Shown: piece by piece, positions 55,301 through 64,000 of the stretch
How positions within the stretch are numbered: position 1 is the stretch's first letter
How the letters are laid out: every line of letters starts with the position of its first letter
From: Hemerocallis citrina
Taxonomy: Eukaryota > Streptophyta > Magnoliopsida > Asparagales > Asphodelaceae
DNA length: 64,000 bases
NCBI GenBank assembly: GCA_017893485.1
Contig: CM030362.1
Location: forward strand, 259,486,255 to 259,550,254
Direction of reading: 5' to 3'
Notes under the pieces: generated by a model
Seen by the model: the letters and a program-made list of their open reading frames with translations, nothing else
Databases searched by the model: none
What the model was told of the DNA's origin: nothing
Position numbers and translations under genes: made by a program

Positions 55301-55427
55301 TATTTGCACGTGTTTTGCACGTGTAAAAAGATAGATTTTCTGAAATTATTTATTAAATCTCGAAAAAAAATCATTTTAATTCATTTATGAACTTTTAAAA
55401 TAATATTTAAACATACGGGGTACTACA
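52371..55427 (-). mobile_element. Solo LTR, family D copy 2 (minus strand)
   Basis: Left end TGTAGCGCCC, right end GGGGTACTACA, 3057 bp, flanked by TGCAC at 52366-52370 and 55428-55432. No pol. Shares with 35361-38202 the ends and the AGTCGACT pairs. It sits in the GTGCACGTGC palindrome of a Helitron 3' end. Region 53000-53290 holds repeated ATAATTCCGGAG(G/A) units. Confidence 0.85.
53669..54013. repeat. Five pairs of AGTCGACT-type palindromes in family D copy 2
   Basis: Pairs start at 53669/53690, 53747/53768, 53825/53846, 53903/53923 and 53983/54004, i.e. 20-21 bp within a pair and 78-80 bp from pair to pair. Several copies carry single changes (GTCAAC, GTTGAC, GTCTAC). Confidence 0.9.
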
Positions 55428-55890
55428 TGCACGTCCTAATAATTTTTTTTCTTTTTAAGGTAAATACTAAAACATAATCTGACCTCGAACCTGACACCTC
55501 CCTTTACTTATCACATACTATTTACAAATTACCCCTAGTGACATCAACTTTTGTTTTATATGAGTGACACTTTTATAAATAATTATGTCGTAAATGAATT
55601 TGAACTTTGAGGGTATTAAGGTTATTAACAACAGTTGAGTAAATGAATGGTTTATATAACTCTCACTTAAAAATAAATGGTTGAGATTAGATGGTTGGTT
55701 GTATACAAATGACAACCCCAACTCTCTTATTATAATATTAGATGTACATCTGAGCAATTGATGATGTGGCAGATAATAATTGCACGACAATTATTTAGTA
55801 GTCACCTCAATCATTAATACATAGTTGCCACATCTTCAATTATTTACCTAATAAGTGAGCTAGTAGCGAATAACCCTTTTTCCCTATATA

Positions 55891-56279
55891 TCTCTAATAT
55901 TATAATGGTAGAGTTGGAGTTGTCGTTTGTAAACATAATGGTAGAGTTAGAGTTGGAATTGTTTTTAAAATTAGTACTTGAGCCAGCATATTTTAGTTGA
56001 ACTTGGATTTATATGGAGATTTATTTATCAAATCCCTAATCTCCATCTACTGATTTATATATATCAATTTTTGAATTGCAGGAAAAAAAAGAAAATTTAA
56101 ATTTTTTTTTATCAATTTTTATTTAAAACAAATTTTGTATGGGGCCCCATTTCGGGAGTTCGCCTCGGGCCCTTGTAAACTCAGGGCACCCTGGATCTCA
56201 TGTTCGAGGCCAAACTATATCGAAGTTTTTACTTAAAATAAAAAATATTAAGACGTACATCGCACGTGTAAATTACTAG
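55891..56279 (+). mobile_element. Small non-autonomous Helitron, family A
   Basis: Starts TCTCTAATATTATAATGG after host A and ends ACATCGCACGTGTAAATTACTAG before host T. 389 bp, no coding capacity. Contains GGCCCCATTTCGGGAG and GGGCACCCTGGAT segments. Its 5' 15 bases are identical to those of the large Helitron at 5370. Confidence 0.85.
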
Positions 56280-56359
56280 TGTGTGTGTGTATAGAAACCC
56301 CCATTTCCGCTAATAATTATTTTTAGTGTATTATATATAATTTGATTTTTATAAAGTTA

Positions 56360-56995
56360 CTAGGTTTGCCTGTTGACACGTGCCTACGACACATCTTCAG
56401 AACCGTGCACCTTGTTTGATCATATAAAATAGTTTTGGAGGTCCAGCAAATTAATTAAAGTAGCAAACATATTATATGAGAAACTTTTGGGGATCCAGCA
56501 AAAAACATATTATATGAATTTTTTGATTTTTTTAAAAATTATTTTGAAAGTTTTTAATTTTTTAATTTTTAAAATTTTTAAATTTTGAATTTTTTAATTT
56601 TTAAAATTTTTGATTTTTTAATTTTTAAAATTTTTAAATTTTTAATTTTTTAATTTAAATTTTTAAAATTTTTAAAATTTTTAAACTTTTTAAAATTTTT
56701 TAAAATTTTAATTTTTCAAAATTTTTAAATTTTTAAATTTTTAAATTTTTTAAATTTTTAATTTTTAAATTTTTAAATTTTTTAAATTTTTTTTAAAATT
56801 TTTTAATTTTTTCTGGAATTTTTAAAATTTTAATTTTCTTAATTTTTAGAGATAAAAAAAATAATTAAATAAATATATGAGGTATTTTGGGTGGGGGGTT
56901 TGAATTTGAGTTTTGGGAGGGAAAATATGTTTTAATTTTTTAATTTTTTAAATTTTTTATTTGCTTAATTTTTTGAATAGAAGAGGGAGGGGGAA

Positions 56996-57030
<35 letters not shown>

Positions 57031-57218
57031 TAGAGAGAGAAAATAATTAAATAAATATATGAGTTGTTTTAGGTGGGGGGGGGGGGGTTTGAATTTGAGT
57101 TTTGGGGGAAACTTTTGGAGGGAAAAATATGTTTTGTGAGGTTAGATCTAGGCCTTTAATTTTTTAGGGAATTGAAGGAGAGCCACTTGATAGCTTTCTT
57201 TGTGTTTTATTATATAGA
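56360..57218 (-). mobile_element. Small non-autonomous Helitron, family B
   Basis: On minus starts TCTATATAATAAAACAC at 57218 and ends with a GTAGGCACGTGTCAAC hairpin and CTAG at 56360. Host A at 56359, T at 57219. 859 bp, longer than its relative at 19002-19547 by an AAATTTTT low-complexity block (56520-56850), a (GA)n run (56996-57043) and a G run (57077-57086). Confidence 0.85.
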
Positions 57219-57555
57219 TTTGTGGTAAATTCTGTTCGGATCTTTTATTAAAGTATCTTCTAAACGAAAACTTTATTTATTTCGTATAATAATGTGTTTT
57301 GATCTTACTTCATATATCTTATTGATCGACTATTTATATTTGAGCCTAAAATCTAATATATTATTATTATTAAATTATTTTAATGAAATTGTTAAACCCA
57401 AATATTATTTTGTTGTATGATATTATTATTTTAATAATTTTAATTACTAATTGTTATTTCTTGATTAATCTATTTAAAATCCATCTATTGAATTATTATT
57501 TTATTTGTTCTGATTTTTTTGGCAAACCCCAATTTATATTCTATTCATTTGTATT
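57219..57555. other. AT-rich spacer, possibly 5' part of LTR family C copy 5
   Basis: No gene. Because copy 4 (57556-61185) is inserted between two GTATT copies, this stretch was once continuous with 61191 onward. If the plus-strand LTR at the window end is like its relatives, its start would fall left of 57556, perhaps at TGTATAGAAACCCCC (56288). That start is uncertain. Confidence 0.3.
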
Positions 57556-60500
57556 TGTCACACCCCGCTTCCCAAAAAGAGAATACGGAATACAGATACG
57601 TGACTAAGCCCAGCGAATGATTTTTATCATCCATAAGCTGTTCAGAATCTTTACAACATCTCACAGAAATAATCAGAGTCGGAAGCAAAAGAATCAACTA
57701 AGTATGCATACTCGAATCAAATATACTAACAAGAATTTACTTGAAACCAAAATATAATAATCTCAAATAAATCAAGTCTGGACAAGTTAATAATATCCTG
57801 GGTCACTTGCCCAAATAAAAAAATAAATCCAAGTATCAAATACAATTGTTCAAGCAGCAACAGGAAAAAATAATAATAAATGAAAAAAACTCCAGCACTA
57901 ATATCTCATATCACCAACTCCATTTGGCAGCTGGTCATCCTGATTTGCAATTAATAAATTGTAGGAAAAAGAAAAAGAGAAAACAAACTTCCGTCAATGC
58001 AAGTTACGAGCCGCTTATAGTGCATGATACAAGTACATGGGGAAGAATAAAAAATATAAAATAACAGCAGGAATAAACATAGCATGGTATAGACATGTCA
58101 ACAGAATAAAATATCTATCATGAATCAGACAAATAGAATTAAGTAGCATGGTATACTAACAGGTACAGGTAACATGTGTCGAGTGTCAAGCAAACAGGTA
58201 AACATGTATACAGGTAACATGTAAACAGGTAATCAGGTGAACAGGTACAGGTACAGGTAATCATGTAAAAGGCATCAGGTTATGTCAAGTCTTGTATTAT
58301 TACTATCTAAGTAGCACTTCATGCATCCCGGTTTGTACAACATGGTTGCTACATTCAAATAAGTTACGTTTTAGATTTCGTAGTTGATTCCATAGAGTAG
58401 TGCACTCAGGGATCAGGATAACAGGAATAACAGGAACAGGTAGAACCTAGTGGTTCTCTTCTGAGTACACCTTCCTATAGGGAAGTATGCAGTCAGGTAC
58501 AGGAACAGGCAGAACCTAGTGATTCTCTTCCGAGTATACCTTCCTATAGGGAAGCATGCATTCAGGTAATCAGGTAACAGGATCGTGAATTATGTAGTCA
58601 TGAACACGTAACAGGCAGGACATAGGTTCCTTTCTCAGTACACATTTCTATATTTTCCACTACTAGATCTTTCCCTTAACCCTGGCTTGGTTATTTATTA
58701 TTATCAACAAACAGACATATATGTGTCACAAACAAGGTAAGAATAATATGGCATAAACAAGTAACAGGTTCAGGATGAAGAATAAATATGTACAGGTGAA
58801 AGATAACTCATAACAAGATACAACAACGATAATTCTAGTTCAGGACAGCAAGACAGTGCGGCACTAAAACTGGGATTCCCATTGCTACAAAAATGCAAAT
58901 CTGAATCCGTCAAAGAACCTAGAAAATAGACTCCCGGCAGAATCTAGCAAACATATATAAGTCATATATTATTTTACAAAAATATGAGTCAAAACTGATT
59001 TGAATCCAGAAAACATGTTCAGCTAAAAATTAGTAGTTCGTATTCAAAGTCAGGAAAACAGCATGAAAACTCATTGATTAAATTCACGAAAAATCTGGGG
59101 TATTCCCCTATATGTATAGTATCAGGAAAACAAGTTTCATAATTTTCCAAAAAAAATAGAGTAGTCAAGTAAAATCAGAAAACAACAAGACACGACAGTT
59201 TTGTAAATCTGGAATCAAAACCACTGCAGTACGAAAACAGCAATATCTCACAAACCCCAATTCGAAATCCAAATCCGCCAAAAGTGTGATAAAATAGATA
59301 CAGGAGGCTAACCTTCATCTTCAGAAATATTTTAGAAAATTAGGACAAAAATCAAGTTCTTTACAGAACAACGAGAAAAATCTGCTAGTATAGTAATTGT
59401 TTGGAAACATAAAACGGCTTGTAAGACTCATCAATTAAATTCACAAAAATTCATGGTTAATCCCAATCAGGTCTAGTCATATTATGCAAAATATTGGATC
59501 AAAATTATACTTTTAACATCCTAATAAAAATAGATTACTCTTCAGAATTCATAGAAAACAAAATTTAGAAATCTTTCTACACCTTAGTAGTAAAATAGGC
59601 ATAACTCACAACTTGTAAATCGAAACTGAGATCCGTCAAAAGGGTTAGAAAATAGACAGAATTCTCTATAGTTCATGTTTACAAAATATTTTCATATACT
59701 AACCTTAATAGGGTCTAAAATACTGAACAACATCAGGGTACCAGAAATTTCAGAATTGTTCTTCATACACAAATCAACTAAGGTCATACAGAAATTGTCC
59801 AAATCATAATCAAACATGAAATATAGTGTACTAGATGTCTAAACAACATGGTATAGGGTATTTTGCAAGTATTCGACAAGTATAACACCAATATCACATC
59901 AAGCACAGGTATCTCAAAGTAGTATGAATATATACATCAAAAGTGGTTAACCCTAGGTTAATTCATGTCATATATGTCATGAGGCAACTATGGTCGAAAC
60001 AACACAATACAGACAATATCAACAAGGGATTTCACACACAAATCGTCTAGAGAACGCAACTACACTACAGGCGGTATTTAGTACTTGTATTACACAAAGA
60101 AAAGAATACAAGTTACTTGCCTTAACCGACGACGAAAACGACGGTGATCAAGAATAACGGGAACGGATTCCCGGGCAAATGAACACAACGAACTCCAACA
60201 AACACACGAACCAAAAGCGAGCAAAACCCACGAACGAACGGAACACGAGCAACGAAGTCCAACGAACAAAACTCGAACTCGCAAAATGACAACCACACGA
60301 ATGCAACAAGACCAACCCGCAATCACTCTCACACACAAGAGAGCGTGAAGAAGCGAGAGAGAGGCCGGGGATGAAACAATGGCGGTGCTCGCTGTTGCCT
60401 CTGTCAGAGGAACAACACACGGCGAGGGGAACACTGAGGAAACAACGGGGACATAGAGGGGGATGGTCGACGTCTGGCCGTCGACACAGTGCAGGATCGG

Positions 60501-61185
60501 GAAGAGATGAGCGGGAGAGAGAGAGGTGATCGGGGTGAAGCACAGGGAGAGGAAAGAGGTTGGGGATGGGTGCACACGGTTAAGGAAGAGGAGAGAGGGA
60601 GGCTAGGGTTGATGGGTAGGGGGGTATACAGGTCGGCTGTATATAAAGGTGGGGGGGGGGGGGGGTAGAGAGTTAGGGTTTTGATGGTACACGTTTATTG
60701 GGAAAAGGTGGTTTCGGGTAGCATGGTTTAAGGCTCAACGGGTTTGGATGGGCATGGGTTTGGTTGAATATTAAACAGGGTATAGAATCTGGAGTATAAT
60801 CAATAGGATTTGTAAGTGGAATATAGTGTAATTAATGGATAAATGGGTTTAAGTAGGAATAGGGTAATAATAGCTCTAATTAAAGAAAAGAGATGGGTAC
60901 AAATGGATGAATAAATAGGACATGAACAAATAAAAAAAATAAAATAATGGGGATCAAAACAAAAGCTCGATCAAATAGAGATGGAACAAAAGGAGACAAT
61001 AGAATCAAGAACACAATAAAAGAAGACAAAAAAAAAATGAAAAAAAAATAATAATAAAAACTAATATGTTGAAAATAAAATCCAATATAATGGCTAAAAA
61101 GAGATACAAGAAGAATACAAGGAGAGAAATACACCAAAAAGAAAAATACACTCAAAAATACACAAAATGAAAAACAGGAGTTATA
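57556..61185 (-). mobile_element. Solo LTR, family C copy 4 (minus strand)
   Basis: Left end TGTCACACCCCGCTTCCC, right end ACAGGAGTTATA (the terminal ACA is changed to ATA), 3630 bp, flanked by GTATT at 57551-57555 and 61186-61190. TATATA near 60641 (minus). Array of ACAGGTAAACATGT-type units at about 58160-58275, and a doubled segment TACACCTTCCTATAGGGAAG (58466 and 58538). GC-rich leader 60140-60620. G run at 60649-60665. Confidence 0.85.
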
Positions 61186-61190
61186 GTATT

Positions 61191-64000
61191 ATTTATTTAT
61201 TTATTTGGATTAAAATTTTTGTTGTCAAAGTTCTTTGTTCTTCTTGATGAATGATTTTCATGTTGATCATATTTTTCTTTATTTAATTGTGAGTATTTTA
61301 TTTGAACCCTATTGTCTTCAAACTCATCTCTTATTGAATTCTAAAACCCAATTGCAGTTTACTCTCAACCCAAACCCACTATTATTGGATCCCAACCCAA
61401 TAACCCAACAATCTACTTGTATTCTATAAATACAACCCTAATACAAACCCTAAAAACCCAAAAATACAATTCCTAGCCGTCACACTTCCTCTCTCCTCTT
61501 TCTCTTCTTTCTCTTATTCTCTCTCCTTTCTATTTCTCTCTCCCCATCGTGGATTCCCGCCCAAACTCAGCAACCCGTTACCCTTCTTCTCCGAACATCT
61601 CTCCGGTGCCCCCTTTCGTCCACCCTGTATTCCGGCAACCCCCATCACCGCTCTCCCACACCCCGTCGACCACCACACCCAACACAGCAACCCCCTGTTC
61701 CCCGTCAGCTAGCTTGACCCCTTCCTGTTCGTCTTTTTTGGCGAGCTATGTCTTCTCCGGTGACCTCCCCTTGTTGCCACCTCCCATCGATGCCTTCCTA
61801 TCAATGCCGCCAACACACCCCTTTGAAACTCCTTCCTCCCCTGTTCCTCCTTAACAGCAGCCAAACCCAACTCCGACGCTGCTGTCTTGCTCTGTCGACA
61901 ACTGCACGCCCAGTCCCCGCTCCCCTGAGAGCCTCCGTGACCTCTCCGTCCGAAGCAAGCCCTTGCCATTGCTGACATTGCTATTGTCCCTATTGTGTTG
62001 TGTATTGTTGTTTTGATTTAGATGTCTATTGCACGTGATTGCACGTGTTATTTTGTGTGTTCGTGGGTTCGTTGCTTCGGGATCCTTATCCCGTTATTCT
62101 TAGTATTCAATTTCAACACCCATAAGGCAAGTCACTATCCCCTTGAATTGAACATCGTATCAAATTCAAGTTTTGTTGAAACTCTTCGAAGTAGATCCCT
62201 TCGTTTATCGTATTATACATTGTTCATCTATTTCGTTGGGTATATTGAGGATTTACACGAGCTAACCCCAATTTACTTGACATCATGCCACTCTTGACTC
62301 CAACGATTGAATCTTTTATGTGTGCATATAGAATTGATGATAAGGTTGTTCATATAGTTGTCACACAATTAATTATTGTAGAAACAATTGATAGGTTGTA
62401 TGTATTATTGATCGTTTGATGTTTGATTGATGTTAAATAGCGAATGTGTGTGTTTCTAATTTTACTTATCATGTGTAGACACCCATCCTGCTAATTATAA
62501 AGTTAATTGACTAATAGAATTGATGCCCATCATGTTTACTTAATATATTCCATGAAAAATACCCAAAACATGTATATTGCTTGCTGGCTGTATTTTGTCT
62601 GCTATTTTCGACCCAGTAAATGATCTTAAAATGAATAATTTTCTGAATAAGAATTGTAGCCTTACCTTTCTAGTTTCCTGAACATCTTTAATTTTTAAAT
62701 TCTGAGTTGTGTAGCAAAAGTTATGCCCGTTTTACTACAGCTGTGTTTTCACTTTCAGGTTTTCCGATCCTTATATCTTGCATGCTTAAACAATAAAAAG
62801 GCTGATCAAATGTTAAAATTTTACTCTGAAAATTTTCACATTATTGCTTAACATGTTTGGGAATCTAGAAAATATTTTTAATGAATTTATTATTGAGTTT
62901 TTGTTGACTCTAAATTTTTAACAACATGATGTCGAAATTCTGTCTGAACATGAAATCTGTAAAGAATGGGGTGATTGACCTAGCTACTGTTGTCGGATTT
63001 TGAACTTTAAATATGCATTGGAACCGTGTGGAAGTCTAGTTTCTAGAATTTTTGATGGATTCAGTTTTTGAGTTCTGAAACAGCAGAAAACTGTATTTTT
63101 GTACCGACTACTCTTATTGCCCAGAATTTTATATTCCAGTTTTTAATAGTTTAATTAATCCTACATCGTAGTATTGCATGAATCGAAGTGTGCATGTTGC
63201 ATTGTATGATCCTAGTGTCCTATTGTCATCATTCTAGTTGCCCTACTTCATGTTATCACCTTATTGTCCCTCTATTGTTTTTATTGTTCATCCAATGTCT
63301 CGAATTGCATATTGTATTGTTTCATTAATAAAATAATTAACAAGCCGTGGTTTAAGGGAATGACTTGAGTAGTGAATAATATAATGACTGTGTCGGTCGG
63401 TGTTTATCGATTGATTATGGAGCGCTAACTACGGCACCCCAATCTTTCGTGTCGTGAACTCGTGAACTCGTGAACCCGTGAACCCGTGAACTTGTGAACT
63501 CGTGAATCAATGAATCAGTGTATTTGTGTATCATTATAATGAATTTTGCAATAATATTGTATCGTATCAGTGATTATCGTATCGAGACATGATCTATAGA
63601 ATTATCCGCTAGAGTCTAAACAAAATTGATTCTATGCATCGAACCTGTAGGTATGGAACATATGGGACACAGTAGTATGTACATTAGTTAGGATTAAAAT
63701 GATTAATAGACATAAGGATTTACACGATATCGACATTGCATATTGTTCATCATTGTTCCTATTGATATCGAATCTTGGCTAAGTATTATTGATATTGATC
63801 ATTGATTATTGTTATCGAATATTGAAACATTGTTTATAGCCATTACATCCCATGTTATTGTTTCCTGATGATCCATTGAACTCACTGTTATAACGTTATT
63901 CCATTGTTCCTTGCTTTCTCTACTTGCTGTCCATGACTTGTTCTAAGGACAAATTTTCTCTTCTTTTTAAATGAAGTGTTTACAGGTGTTGATGGAGAAT
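61191..64000 (+). mobile_element. LTR family C copy 5 (plus strand), cut by the window end
   Basis: TATAAATA at 61425-61432, a CT/CCC-rich leader (61480-61975), then blocks shared with copy 1: TGCATTGGAACCG (63015), AACAAGCCGTGGTTTAAGGG (63341), a GTGAACTCGTGAAC-type array (63450-63530), TATAGAATT...AGTCTAAAC (63595) and TACAGGTGTTGATGGA at the very end, which corresponds to about 4575-4595 in copy 1. About 330 bp of LTR should lie beyond the window. Head-to-head with copy 4. Confidence 0.7.

Larger units (their letters stand above)
52351..55742 (-). mobile_element. Small non-autonomous Helitron, family A, carrying a solo LTR
   Basis: On minus it starts TCTAATATTATAATAAGAGAG at 55742 and ends with the GTGCACGTGC hairpin and ATTATTGG at 52351. 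The 3' half (GTGTCACTAGGGGTAATTTG..., GGTTCGAGG) closely follows the end of the large Helitron at 14215-14345. The terminal tetramer reads TTGG instead of CTAG. Net size about 330 bp once the LTR at 52371-55427 is removed. Confidence 0.75.

Noticed and set aside
56520..56850. AAATTTTT block as a matrix-attachment or origin element
   Set aside because: Low-complexity expansion within a small Helitron; the related copy at 19002 lacks it, and nothing else supports a function.
60090..60575. 161-codon minus frame
   Set aside because: Same GC-rich leader position in LTR copy 4; no domain, not conserved between copies.
61549..61854. 101-codon Pro/Ser-rich plus frame after a TATA box
   Set aside because: It is the leader of LTR copy 5; composition-driven frame without family match.

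Overview
The window is nuclear DNA of a flowering plant. Every recognisable piece of cellular coding sequence is of plant type (a LOG cytokinin enzyme, a universal stress protein, an RBOH NADPH oxidase, a FAR1/FRS factor, a lipase-like hydrolase). Nearly everything else is transposable element, nested several layers deep. I cannot name the species. I see no intact, ordinary multi-exon host gene. The one undamaged cellular reading frame is an intronless LOG gene at 1192-1851, and it lies inside an LTR retrotransposon.

Layout. 1-4924: 3' part of a Ty3/gypsy-type element with a retropepsin remnant, a purine tract, the LOG frame, a polypurine tract and a 2.9 kb LTR (LTR family C). 5370-14345: a decayed autonomous Helitron (Rep plus Pif1-type helicase) carrying intron-containing fragments of a USP gene and an RBOH gene. 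14580-19935: a hAT transposase fragment split by a family C solo LTR, which itself holds a small Helitron. 20177-28774: 3' end of a Tat-type Ty3/gypsy element (Tat2) with antisense genes, split by another family C solo LTR. 28775-30235: a FAR1-like gene remnant split by a Mutator-type MITE. 30363-47073: a nearly complete Tat-type element (Tat1, minus strand; gag-PR-RT-RNH-INT on minus, two accessory genes on plus, five tandem-repeat arrays), split by a solo LTR of a second family (D). 47163-52093: three PIF/Harbinger-type elements with TWA target duplications, one containing a fresh TRIM and a lipase fragment. 52351-57218: three small Helitrons, one carrying a family D solo LTR. 57556-64000: two more family C LTRs in opposite orientation, the last cut by the window end.

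The boundaries rest mostly on target-site duplications read directly: GTTAT, GATTT, GTATT, GATCC, TGCAC, ATTAT, GAATG, TAA, TTA, TAA and a 10-bp CATGTTCTTC. These give a relative order of insertion.

The most unusual signals are structural. (1) Arrays of 21-bp palindromes (9-bp arms, 3-nt centre) occur in three different MITEs. In one of them the arm sequences change between units while pairing is kept. (2) Paired 10-bp palindromes around AGTCGACT are spaced 19-22 bp apart in 11 pairs across two family D LTRs. (3) A LOG cytokinin gene lies where pol should be in a retrotransposon. (4) A Helitron has captured parts of two host genes with introns.
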